A stretch of DNA of 64,000 nt from Sisyra terminalis (Eukaryota; Arthropoda; Insecta; Neuroptera; Sisyridae): assembly GCA_958496175.1 (NCBI GenBank), contig OY292277.1, positions 48,991,050-49,055,049 of the forward strand. The letters run 5' to 3'. Both the position numbers and the translations under genes were made by a program. Below, piece by piece: positions 24,301 through 32,384 of this stretch. The notes beneath the pieces are model-generated. The model was not told the DNA's origin and made no database searches. It saw only the letters and a program-made list of their open reading frames with translations. Numbering within the stretch: position 1 is the stretch's first letter; every line of letters starts with the position of its first letter.

Positions 24301-26273
24301 TCACAAGAAAGCAGATCATAATCTTATATAGCTCATGAACTTGTTAAATTTTAAGCCATCAATGTATACTAGACTGATTCAAAAAAAATTATGATTGTTT
24401 TTTCTTAATTATATCGAAAATATTGTTGGAAATGACAAAAAAAAACCTGTGAAAGTTTAGGCTCTTAATATATTAATATTAAGAGGTGTCGCATCGGAAA
24501 TTTCGATATTCCATTTAAATAACATGGGAACAATATTCTTTTGCACTTTGGAATTTTATAGCTCACGTTGGTGACAATATTTCGGAATGACCAAGGTATA
24601 TTCTTATAGAAAATTGAACGACCTACAAAAAAGGTCTCGTACAAGTTTTTGATATATTTATTCCTTCAAAAGTTATTCGAGGTCAACGTTGAACTAAAGA
24701 GAAATTTTAATATTTTTTCAATTTTTTGACGCAACCATCAATTTTATGAGAAAATTTTACAGGACATTTTTTGTAGAGCACTTTTTTTCCTATAACTTAT
24801 CTCTATAAAAGTTTTTGATATTTTTCACAGGTCCTAAGTCATTTAATTAAAATAAAAAGAATATTTTTTTTTTTTTTAAATATAATAATTCAGTGAATTT
24901 TCAGTTTAATACAAATAACTTAGGATCTGTGAAAAATATCAAAAGCTTTTAAAGAGATAAATTATAGGAAAAAAAGTCCTCTACAAAAAATGTTCTATAA
25001 AATTTTCTCTTAAAATTGATGGTTGCGTCAAAAAATTGAAAAAGTATTAAAATTTCTCTCTAGTTCAACTTTGACCTCGAATAACTTTTGAATGAATAAA
25101 TATATCAAAAACTTGTACAAAGACCTTTTTTGTAGATCGTTCAATTTTCTACAAGAATATACCTTGGTCATTCCGAAATATTGTCACCAACGTGAGCTAT
25201 AAAATTCCAAAGTGCAAGAGAATATTGTTCCCATGTTATTTAAATGGAAAATCGAAATTTGCAATGCGGCACCCCTTAATGATAATATGAAGAGCTTAAA
25301 CTTTCACAGGATTTTTTTTTGTCATTCCCAACAATATTTTCGATATAATTAAGAAAAAAAAATCATTATTTTTTTTAATCAGTCTAATATATACTTATTG
25401 CTTTTACGTTCCTATGGAACATTTCCTATAATCCACTGCGAAAATAGAAACATTAAATAGCCCTCCTCAAAGTCATATAGACCACCCCTGTGTAGAATAG
25501 TAGAATAGAACCTTAGTATATTAGCTCCAGTATTGGAAATTTGGCTAAAAATTCAAGTAATGTAGGTTTTTTGTGTTTCAATAAGTGTCCATTGGTTATC
25601 TATGAATAAAACCACAAATTTCTGACCAATACATTGGCGAACATATTGGCCAATGTTTTGGAGGGTACTTAAAAGACGACATTAATTGTATCACTCTACC
25701 AAACCAATCAAAAAAACAGTTTATATAACTTTATATTAAAGATATAGTTATATTAGTAAATAATTTTTACAAAGACCTCGACTGATAAAAATGTATAGTA
25801 TTAGTTTATAAGTAATTTATTTCATAAAAGGTGTCTTTTAATTAAAACTGGTTTTGTCACAAACCCAAACATATTTTTGTACATATTTAAATAAATTTCC
25901 ATGCAACAAAAGTATAAATTAAAAATAGAATACAAAAGTTTTTATTGTTAGCTTCAACTAATTTGAATTATAACTTTAGATAGCGACAACTGATTTTTAA
26001 AGTGTTAAAATATTAATTTCTTTGATAATGTTAATTTAATTACATAATGTTTTAATAGAAATTTACGAGTACCTTGTCTAGATAAGGCCATACGCCTGTT
26101 AAAATGATACTAAATCCTAGTGACATAGAAAACATTGTGAAATAAATGATCCGTATTGAGGTCCATCGTTGACGATATTCCTCAGGAGTTTCCAAACCAT
26201 CGTTCACATGCGAATCGTTCGAATCTGGCGAAGCCAGTTCAATTTTTTTATATTGTCTTCGTAACCAATCCAT
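9338..26273 (-). CDS. MFSD8: MFSD8/CLN7-like lysosomal MFS transporter
   Basis: Six coding exons on the minus strand join in phase: 26273-26073, 14048-13805, 13744-13430, 12844-12745, 12603-12156 and 9682-9338. They give about 550 residues (the human protein is 518). Hallmarks in order: [23 protein letters not shown] then [29 protein letters not shown] and [20 protein letters not shown] and [41 protein letters not shown]. This order follows vertebrate MFSD8 closely. The family has 12 membrane segments in lysosomal membrane; human mutations cause neuronal ceroid lipofuscinosis 7, and a chloride-channel role has been reported. Short tails face the cytosol, with an acidic C-terminus ([11 protein letters not shown]). 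All introns use GT-AG. Intron 1 is about 12 kb and intron 5 about 2.5 kb, both loaded with transposons; the others are short. The start is the first Met of exon 1. It is divergent from the mitochondrial gene at 27307. No damage is seen. Confidence 0.93.
9703..10920. repeat. Tandem duplication (~735 bp) in MFSD8 intron 5
   Basis: The segment from about 9703 recurs from about 10443. Shared blocks include GATTTTTCACTAAGGCTACC, CACACGTTTCTTCATAA, GATAACAGGGTGAGAAAATT and GGTTGGCCCCATATAGT. The first unit ends inside the left half of a long-TIR element (10221-10437). The second unit runs into the full element at about 10986. Confidence 0.8.
10221..10437 (+). mobile_element. Long-TIR MITE, truncated left arm
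   Basis: It starts TAGACAGATTC and matches the first 215 bp or so of the complete elements at 10986-11990 and 24370-25386. It then stops at GACAATATTTCGGAT, where the tandem duplication begins again. Confidence 0.65.
10986..11990. mobile_element. Palindromic long-TIR MITE (~1 kb), copy 1
   Basis: Nearly the whole element is two inverted arms of about 480 bp. The left arm blocks ATAACATGGGAACAATATTC, TAGCTCACGTTGGTGACAAT and AAGGTCTCGTACAAG return as reverse complements on the right (11700-11870). The right end reads GAATCAGTC followed by TA, so a TA target duplication is likely (Tc1/mariner type), although the left end is degraded. No coding sequence. A transcript would fold into a long hairpin inside MFSD8 intron 5. 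Confidence 0.8.
14502..15204 (+). mobile_element. Non-autonomous hAT element, copy 3
   Basis: Ends CACTGGCGTAGC and GCTACGCCACTG. It keeps a 78-codon remnant of the transposase C-terminus ([17 protein letters not shown], then LSLIAIEN). The flanks GTACCATA and ATTTTAAT do not match, so there is no target duplication. It sits in MFSD8 intron 1, at the junction of a local tandem duplication. Confidence 0.85.
15235..15613 (+). mobile_element. Helitron-like non-autonomous element
   Basis: It begins TCTATCTATTATTATAAAG with AGGAAAGATTTG downstream, and ends GACGAAGTCGCGGGGATCAG then CTAG. The base before is A and the base after is T, the expected Helitron insertion pattern without target duplication. 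A short GAC-GAA-GTC stem lies just inside the 3' end. At 379 bp it has no helicase, so it must be non-autonomous. The assignment rests on ends I recognise from insect genomes. Confidence 0.65.
15697..16593 (-). mobile_element. pogo/Tc1-like element remnant with zinc-finger end
   Basis: It interrupts the duplicated MFSD8-intron sequence between TA dinucleotides (15695-96 and 16594-95). The ends are imperfect inverted repeats (GGGGAACCTGGGGCGGAA versus TGGGAAAATGGGCCAGAA on the other strand). The minus strand at about 15955-16120 reads [28 protein letters not shown], then an FICEL end. This is a PHD-like Cys/His finger of the kind found at the C-terminus of insect pogo-like DDE transposases. 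The rest of the transposase is missing. Confidence 0.55.
16730..17870 (-). pseudogene. Tandem exon-like units, possibly NRF-6-like acyltransferase relics
   Basis: Two units of about 555 bp (16730-17284 and 17285-17870) repeat in tandem, and a third piece lies at about 14430-14501. On the minus strand, unit 1 reads [20 protein letters not shown] then [13 protein letters not shown]. Lower in coordinate, all three copies give MVPTYTY followed by [12 protein letters not shown]. The order of a hydrophobic segment, a PP loop and a glycine-rich membrane segment resembles insect nose-resistant-to-fluoxetine (NRF-6) membrane acyltransferases. Stops interrupt both units. The match is from memory and weak. 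An alternative frame in unit 2 (17276-17524) is open for 82 codons but is not conserved in unit 1. Confidence 0.4.
18187..18911 (+). mobile_element. TTAA-flanked piggyBac-like MITE, copy 1
   Basis: It is bounded by TTAA at 18187-18190 and 18908-18911. Inverted ends are AAGTGGGTCACCGTCAGAA and TTCTGACGGTGATCCATCC. The TTAA target is characteristic of the piggyBac superfamily. The interior contains a C14-like run near 18331 and no transposase. It abuts the hAT element at 18922. Confidence 0.75.
18922..19615 (-). mobile_element. Non-autonomous hAT element, copy 4 (longest remnant)
   Basis: It is flanked by a perfect 8-bp duplication, GGTCCAGG (18914-18921 and 19616-19623). The minus strand at 19581-19222 is open for 119 codons. 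It encodes the hAT C-terminal dimerisation region: [56 protein letters not shown]. This is the best-preserved copy in the window. A full-length element would carry the BED finger and DDE core that are missing here. Confidence 0.92.
19616..21324. other. MFSD8 intron 1, unassigned stretch
   Basis: AT-rich with no recognised element. A 90-codon plus-strand frame at 21056-21328 (with [19 protein letters not shown]) runs into the TTAA element at 21325. It resembles no family I know. Confidence 0.4.
21325..21995 (-). mobile_element. TTAA-flanked piggyBac-like MITE, copy 2
   Basis: TTAA occurs at both edges (21325-21328 and 21992-21995). Perfect ends are GGGTGGATCACCGTCAGAA and its complement TTCTGACGGTGATCCACCC. 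It is homologous over its length to 18187-18911 but in opposite orientation, including the G/C homopolymer (G10 near 21839). The open frames inside are not conserved as proteins. Confidence 0.85.
21996..24369. other. MFSD8 intron 1, unassigned stretch
   Basis: No complete element recognised. 22020-22620 has a less AT-rich composition than its surroundings and may be a decayed coding fragment, but frames are broken by stops. A terminal-exon-like segment at 23972-24074 is listed separately. Confidence 0.4.
23972..24074 (-). other. Terminal-exon-like open segment, unknown
   Basis: On the minus strand an acceptor (TATTTTAG) is followed by 33 open codons ending at TAG. They include [15 protein letters not shown] and [14 protein letters not shown]. 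The composition looks coding and is richer in GC than the flanks. I found no upstream exon and do not recognise the family. It lies inside MFSD8 intron 1 on the same strand and could be a captured exon. Confidence 0.3.
24370..25386. mobile_element. Palindromic long-TIR MITE (~1 kb), copy 2
   Basis: A complete copy with TA at both borders. It starts GACTGATTCAAAAAAAATTA and ends TTTTTTTTAATCAGTC. Two arms of nearly 490 bp are inverted around a short A/T spacer near 24860. It is the same family as 10986-11990, also within an MFSD8 intron. The TA target suggests a Tc1/mariner-driven foldback MITE. No coding sequence. Confidence 0.85.
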
Positions 26274-27306
26274 TTTTTCAAAACTATACTTGCACTACTT
26301 TAAAAAAATTCAAAAGTCGCGCCAAATTTTTTCACAAACTTTTTTTACAAGTGCACAATTGTTGCTAGCAATCATGTATTGTTTATTTTACTTAGCAAAG
26401 TTAGTAAATTGTTCAACACAAACATAATTTATTGTTTGATTTTATTTCAAGTAAGTTTTGAACAGATTTTACTCGTTAACTATGTACGGTTGTGTGTTTA
26501 AATTTTTTATTTAACATACTTAAGGTTAATGGTTTGTTTATTTTAGCAAAAATTTAGCGAAAATTGCTGAGACACATTTGGACTCGTAATATTGTCAAAT
26601 GACTAAAGACTATTTTAAAAAGCGTCTTGATTATATTAAAATATCATATGTGGAATGCACCGAGAAAACACGAACGACAAATCCGATCTTTCACAATGGA
26701 ATACGAACTTTCTCTGAGTAATATACGTGCGTCGATCTGACTTAAGCGACTTAAGTCATATCGTTAATGACTTAATTAATTGAAAGATAATTAATGAAAA
26801 AAAACTTTGCTGATATTATCAAATTAAAAAAAAATGTATAAAGACCTTTTGATTGTCATTTATTCTTGATTAAAAAAGATCTACTTATGGCTTTGATTTA
26901 CTTAAGCTACATAAGTATTGATGAACTTACTTAACTTTAAACAAAACGTCCTCTACATTAATTTTCCTTGAATTTCCTTTTTTATGTTGAATAAAAATAT
27001 TCCAAATATTTCTTATTTTAGTTGACCATGTATTTTTCTTTTTTATTGAACATTAATAAATGAAAATATTCAAAAAGAAAACACAGAAAAGTTTCGATTT
27101 GAATTTGAATGAAGTGGTAACTTGGAGCTTTGTACGACAGATGGCGTTTATAAAATTTTCTTCGTCTGCGCATGTGTCAAAATCCATCTAATCAAATTGA
27201 TCTCGGAGTAGCAAAACGAGGATTTTTTTTAAAAAAGAAACCATTATTACAGTAATTTAGATAAAACTCAGAAAATAGTGCTATTTTAATTTATATTCAA
27301 CCGAAA
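26274..27306. promoter_or_regulatory. Divergent intergenic region, MFSD8 / mitochondrial gene
   Basis: About 1 kb separates the start codons of two divergently transcribed genes, so both promoters must lie here. The segment just upstream of 27307 is noticeably richer in GC (around 27120-27240) than the rest. No TATA box or named motif can be asserted. Confidence 0.5.
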
Positions 27307-27840
27307 ATGCAGGCCGTACGTAATATTACAAAGCGAGGTAATACAGAATTCATTTTCAATGACATTGCCATGTCCCTAATTAATTTTCTCAATTTACCAA
27401 ACAAATCCATAAAAAAAAACACAAAATTGATATGAAATTGTCTTAAATATCATATTTTATTGTAAAAATCATAACATTTATACATATTTCACCTAGAAAA
27501 GTTTATAAAATTACGTAAGCCTTACATAACCTCAAATATTCTTCTTTAAACTAAGTAATTTTAATGTCTAAATTTTACGAAAATATTTCCTTATTATTTA
27601 GTTGGTGTTCGCAATTTGGCACATAAAAGCGGTGGTCCTGCTGAATTAAAGAAAACGACAATGAACGACTTGCCGACACCTACAGGATCATGGATTGAAA
27701 ACCACAATGCAGTAAATAGAGCCCATAATCGAAATTTAGCCGTTGGTGTTTTAAGTTTTGTTGGAGCTATTGTTTATATGAAAACATTCGGCAACTTTTT
27801 CTTCAACTACAACCCACCAGATGCACCAGCCGATTCCTAG
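27307..27840 (+). CDS. Small mitochondrial protein, prag01/COX7B-like
   Basis: Two exons, 27307-27337 and 27602-27840, join in phase to give 89 residues. The N-terminus, MQAVRNITKRVGVRNLAHKS, is basic and lacks acidic residues, as a mitochondrial targeting peptide would. TMNDLPTPTGSW follows, then one membrane segment (LAVGVLSFVGAIVYMKTFG), then NYNPPDAP. The DLP-P-GSW block plus a single helix is the signature of the insect deltamethrin-resistance protein prag01 family, which I understand to be a small cytochrome c oxidase-associated subunit of the inner membrane. The start is the only upstream Met in frame across a GT-AG intron. A polyadenylation signal lies at 28044. The gene looks intact. 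The family name is from memory; the exact complex IV subunit equivalence is less certain. Confidence 0.85.
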
Positions 27841-28043
27841 GAACTTAATTTTTAGACGCCTCGTTCCGATGCAATATTTCAAAATTAGTATTGTATAGCT
27901 ACTAAAGTGTTGTATACACACGAAAACTTAAAATAACAATATTTATGTTATAAAAAAGATGCTTTTTCTTTGGTACCAAATATTTATTCATGTCCTTAAT
28001 TTACCTGTTAAGAAAAAGTAACGTTTCATTCATTTTTTTTGAC

Positions 28044-28049
28044 AATAAA
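28044..28049 (+). terminator. Poly(A) signal of the prag01/COX7B-like gene
   Basis: AATAAA lies about 200 bp beyond the stop at 27840, in T-rich 3' sequence. It is the first good signal downstream. Confidence 0.5.
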
Positions 28050-28400
28050 ATGTTGATATATTGAATCATCTTTTTAATTCTATTTCTAGTTTTTACAGTT
28101 AATAATATTTTGTTTGTAGGATGAAAATATGACTGGAATTTATTATTTAATTTCTCAATTATAATAGTCTAATGAGTAATATATAGCATTACAGATTCAG
28201 GAGAGTTTAATAAAATCTACTAATGGACAAATGGCCACGCATATAAACTGGTACGTTCTGGATTCGAATTTTACGAAGATTTAAGTATTTTTCTATTTTG
28301 CCCTACAGGACTACTTTCCCAGTAGCAAAGGAACAGTTAAAAATAACTATAAAACAATATACTTATGTATCATTTCTAGATAAATAAATAACATTCCAAG

Positions 28401-29071
28401 CGGTGGCGTAGCTACCTAGGGACTAGGCGGGGCAGTGCCCCGGGGCCCTCGAATCCTTACCAGAAATTTCAATCGAACCGAACTTTTGGAAGTTCACCAA
28501 TTATGTAAGGAAATAATGAGCAAATATGGAGTGCTAGAATGTGACCTAACGGAAGTATTTACAGCAATGTTATTATTCTGTACAATTCCTAACACTTCTG
28601 CAGCAGCTAAAATGTCATTTAGCAAATTAAAAATAATAAAAAATTATTTAAGAAATAATATGGGCCAAACTCGACTCCGATATTTATCGCTAATAGCAAT
28701 TGAAAACTAAACCGCATCAAGCCTGAATTTAAATGAAGTCATTGATACTTTTGCGAAAACTAAAGCTAGGAAAAAATTGTAAATATAATTGTTATTTAGT
28801 CAGTTGGTAGGCTCGAGCTTTATTTAATAAACCCTTGAATCTTCTCTACTTCGTTTTATTAGCCAAACCTACCCCAAGTTTTAATTGTAATTTATGTTGC
28901 TACTGTTTAATATTTTTATTACCTGCCCTGCAGTGCACAAAAAAGAGCTTAAGTAGCTTAGTATTTGTATATTTCATATTTTTATTTGATAAAACCTAAT
29001 CAGTTTACATAGCAGTGGGGCCCCATTTTTTAATTTGCCCAAGGGTCCGTGGTTACCCAGCTACGCCACTG
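28401..29071 (+). mobile_element. Non-autonomous hAT element, copy 5
   Basis: Perfect 8-bp target duplication ATTCCAAG (28393-28400 and 29072-29079). Ends CGGTGGCGTAGCTACCTAGG and CCAGCTACGCCACTG. It contains a 91-codon transposase C-terminal remnant ([17 protein letters not shown]) in which the conserved ERSFS Glu-Arg has decayed. Confidence 0.9.
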
Positions 29072-29084
29072 ATTCCAAGAAGTC

Positions 29085-30275
29085 TGGTCTAAAATTTTAG
29101 ACTGATATCATCAATTTACTATTGAAATTAATTCTTTAAGATGTTTACAAATTAATGTTTTCTAAATGCCTGTTCAAGTAGGTGTTCCTCAAGGAACAAT
29201 TCTGGGCCCACTGCTCTTCATTTTGTATATCGATGATATTTTTAATTGTCTACCTGAAGGGACTCTAGTTTCATATGCGAATGATACAATAATACGCTGC
29301 TCGGGCAGTACTTGGGCTGAAGTCATCCTTATTTTAACTCAATGGTTGATCAAAATTGACTATTGGTTAAGAAAAAATCAGTTGTCTCTCAATATAGATA
29401 AGTCTACGTATATTACGTTTGGTAGTTACATTGATAGCATTCCTGATAATTTCCACCTTAAAATAAATAATTTTGATCTTAAAAGAGTAGTTAATTGTAA
29501 GTATCTGGGACTTATTTTCGATGCGCACATGAAATGGAACTTACATTTCTATGAATTGACAAAAAAATATGGTACTTTTCATTCATATTCTTTAAACTAA
29601 GCAAATGCTTAAGCCCCTCAGTACTAAAAACTATTTATCATGGGTTATTTGAAAATATAATCAAATATGGCATAATTGCATGGGATGGGGCTTATGAAAA
29701 TAGTCTCAGGGTATTGACTACTATTCAAAAAAGATTTATTAATTATTTCATCTCACGCAGTATTGTTGATGTACCTCTTGGTATCAAGGAATCATTTATC
29801 ATAAATGCTTTAACATACTACTATCATGAGTGTAAAGCCCAATATAATAATAAGAATAAGCGGACTAGATCTAATTTGTTAACGCTGCCTAAGACTAAGA
29901 AAACTATCGGCACTAAAAATCCATATCTTATTGCGATAAAAAAATTTAATAAATTGCCCAACCATCTTAAAACACTTAGTTTTAGGCAAAAAAAAAACTG
30001 AGGAAAATATTAATAAGCACAATGGGTATCTTTAGTGACTAAACACTGACATTATTTAATTTTAAATTAAAATTGTATTTATTTATTCTACTGGTAATTC
30101 TGTTTTAACTTTGTATCTTTTTACTTTGTTACTTTTAATTTTGTTAAACTGATTTAAATATATGCAATTGTACATTGCATTACATAACAATTGTAATATT
30201 TCAGTTCTATGTACAGATGCTTTGCATCTCTGTAGAATGCCTACTGGAAGTAAAATAATAATTTAAAAAAAAAGC
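29085..30275 (+). pseudogene. 5'-truncated non-LTR retrotransposon (LINE) relic
   Basis: The frame at 29166-29600 is the C-terminal half of a reverse transcriptase: VQVGVPQGTILGPLLFILYI, then SYANDT, then NCKYLGLIFDAHMKW. The catalytic F/Y-A-D-D box reads YAND, so the first catalytic Asp is lost. A frameshift near 29600 moves the thumb and C-terminal region (YGIIAWDGAYENS, KRFINYFISRSIVD) into another frame up to 30001. The 3' end is T/A-rich and closes with an A-rich tail (AAATAATAATTTAAAAAAAAA region). It is dead by truncation, frameshift and active-site loss. The clade (Jockey/R1-like) is uncertain. Confidence 0.85.
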
Positions 30276-30860
30276 TTCCCTCTACATATTAAATGCGGAA
30301 AATGAACATTTATGGGTTTCAACTGCTTTCAAAGAAATTTGATTAAACTTCTATATTTTCCCGTACGTGACTACTCTTAAAGATTACCAAAAAAAAAAAT
30401 TTTCAATTATCAAAACGACAATTAATCGTGAAGATCATATGTTTACCCATCAACAATATATTCTTATAGTATAGTTAAGTAGTACCGAAAAATTTAGCTT
30501 AGAAAAAGAAAATACAGGAGACATTAATGATTTCAAGAAATGGGCTTAACTTAATTTAAAAGCTAAACCTTTATCAGAAATTAAGGAAAAGATCTACCCA
30601 AAAATCAAAAAGTCAATATTGTTAATACTAATGGTATTCCTGAAATTGCAGAGTAACTTACCAAATCAAAAATTAGTCCCCGAAATAGACTAATTTTAAA
30701 CGAACTATAAGGACAATTTATACTTATATAATGATGGATATATCTTTTAAAAGCCATAAAATCCTATCATTATTCTTTTAAACGAAGTATAAAGACTTTT
30801 TAGGTAACAAGTTCTGGTTCTTTATCCTTATTCCTGTAAATTTATGTTTGAATTTATTTA
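30276..30860. other. AT-rich spacer, no gene seen
   Basis: Between the LINE tail and the U1 gene. No conserved frame and no element ends. Part of it is the 3' flank of the U1 gene. Confidence 0.4.
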
Positions 30861-31024
30861 TTCCGGGACAGCGCGTACGCAGTCCCGACTACCAAAAATT
30901 ACGCGCCCGAGTTATCCACATTAGGGATAATCGCAAGGGTCAGCCCAACCGAAGTGCAATGGAAGAGCCTCGCCCTGGGGGAACCGCCTTGTTGATCACG
31001 GTAACCCCTACGCCAGGTAAGTAT
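30861..31024 (-). ncRNA. U1: U1 spliceosomal snRNA gene (possibly variant)
   Basis: Read on the minus strand from 31024, the sequence begins ATACTTACCTGGCG, which contains the 5'-splice-site recognition sequence ACUUACCU. The four U1 stem-loops follow in order. The stem-loop II loop, CATTGCACTTCGG, keeps the U1A-binding AUUGCAC. The Sm site is AATTTTTGG. The final hairpin pairs CGGGAC with GTCCCG around 30865-30890. The length is about 164 nt, as in other animals. It is far richer in GC than its flanks. One oddity: stem-loop I reads GATCAACAAGG where insects and vertebrates have GATCACGAAGG, which changes two bases in the U1-70K-binding loop. An open frame of 74 codons on the opposite strand is only its antisense shadow. 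It may be a functional variant or a recent pseudogene. Confidence 0.93.
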
Positions 31025-32384
31025 GATTTGGCAAGGGCATTTTTAGCTTATGTACTAGCAAGGACTCATTAGACCTGCGCGAGCTAAAAATATAACTATA
31101 AGGAAGTAATAGCAATTTACATGTTTGTTATGTACGACATTTTGTATAACTCCAAGTATCATATTTAATATCAACTTTCTAAAATAAATCATTCATTGCT
31201 TAATATCCTTAATATTGTTTATTCACTGGGTAATTAGTAGTATTATTACTATGAGCTAAGCTTTATGATTCAAAGTTCAGTAATAATATTTACGTGAAAG
31301 AATTCCGTGGAAGAAGACTTTTACAATCAATACCTATTTTATTGTTTTACATATTTGTGTAAAGACGAGATGACGATAGTATCCGATAAGTCTAAATTAT
31401 TCAAGAATGTAAAACCGGTTCAAATGCCACATAATGTATATCAGTTATCGAAGAAATAAACTATAAATAAAAATTCTTACGTAGTACACTTTGTAGTAGT
31501 TATAAGACATTCTCGGTTCAAAAGAATAAATTAATATATATTTTAATCACAAGGTGAGTACTACAATGGCCTCGCTTCAATATGATACGGAGATTAAGGA
31601 GAATATTTTAGTGAAAAAATAATAATAATCGATTCTTGATTGGATAGTACATCTGTAGTCCAAAAATTATTTTTATCGAAAAAAAAACAATTTTTGAGTA
31701 AAATTAGAATCGATTTTGTTATCTTGATCTTCTAAAACTAAATATCTTTGGCATTTGTACACAGATTATATTAAGCAAGTTTTTTGTAAGTCTTTTAAAG
31801 ATATAATGAATGAAGGTTTTGAAATATAATTTCTTTAAGTACTTATTATGGATTAGTATCATAAATATCATGGATTTATAGACAATGGTAATACAAAATT
31901 TTCATGAATCTGTAAAAAAATGATCTGACCGATTCATCATATACTTTTTCAACTCTTTTTCGTTCTTTACTAATAATAAAAATCTACAAAAATCATAAAA
32001 ATTTGGCTTCAAATACTTTTATCATATTTTATTATAAATCAATAAAAAACCATTTAAACTGACCATAATTCGGATCCCGATAATAAGGAAGACTTGTGTA
32101 TTTTCTTTATAAAAAAATAAATATTATATCAGAAATTTGGAACAAACTTACATTAAAATATTTAAACTATTTCGTAATACTTTAGTGAAATTTTCTTATT
32201 AATTACGACGAAATTCTCAATAGTTTATAATCAACAATATTGTATTTAATATATCTATGAAACGTCGCTTATTATGTGAATGTAAGGACTTGAGTTAAAA
32301 AATAACAAATAATTTTATTTTTCATTGTTACATTTTTAGTTTTATTAACGAATAAGGAATAATACAATATATACAATAACAAAA
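31025..32384. other. Spacer between U1 gene and EXOC1
   Basis: No gene recognised. The first 100 bp or so is the 5' flank of the minus-strand U1 gene, where the snRNA promoter element should sit. I cannot identify it confidently without an alignment. Confidence 0.4.

Noticed and set aside
30848..31072. A 74-codon frame rich in Arg and Pro
   Set aside because: It is the antisense of the U1 snRNA gene; its unusual composition comes from the RNA stems.
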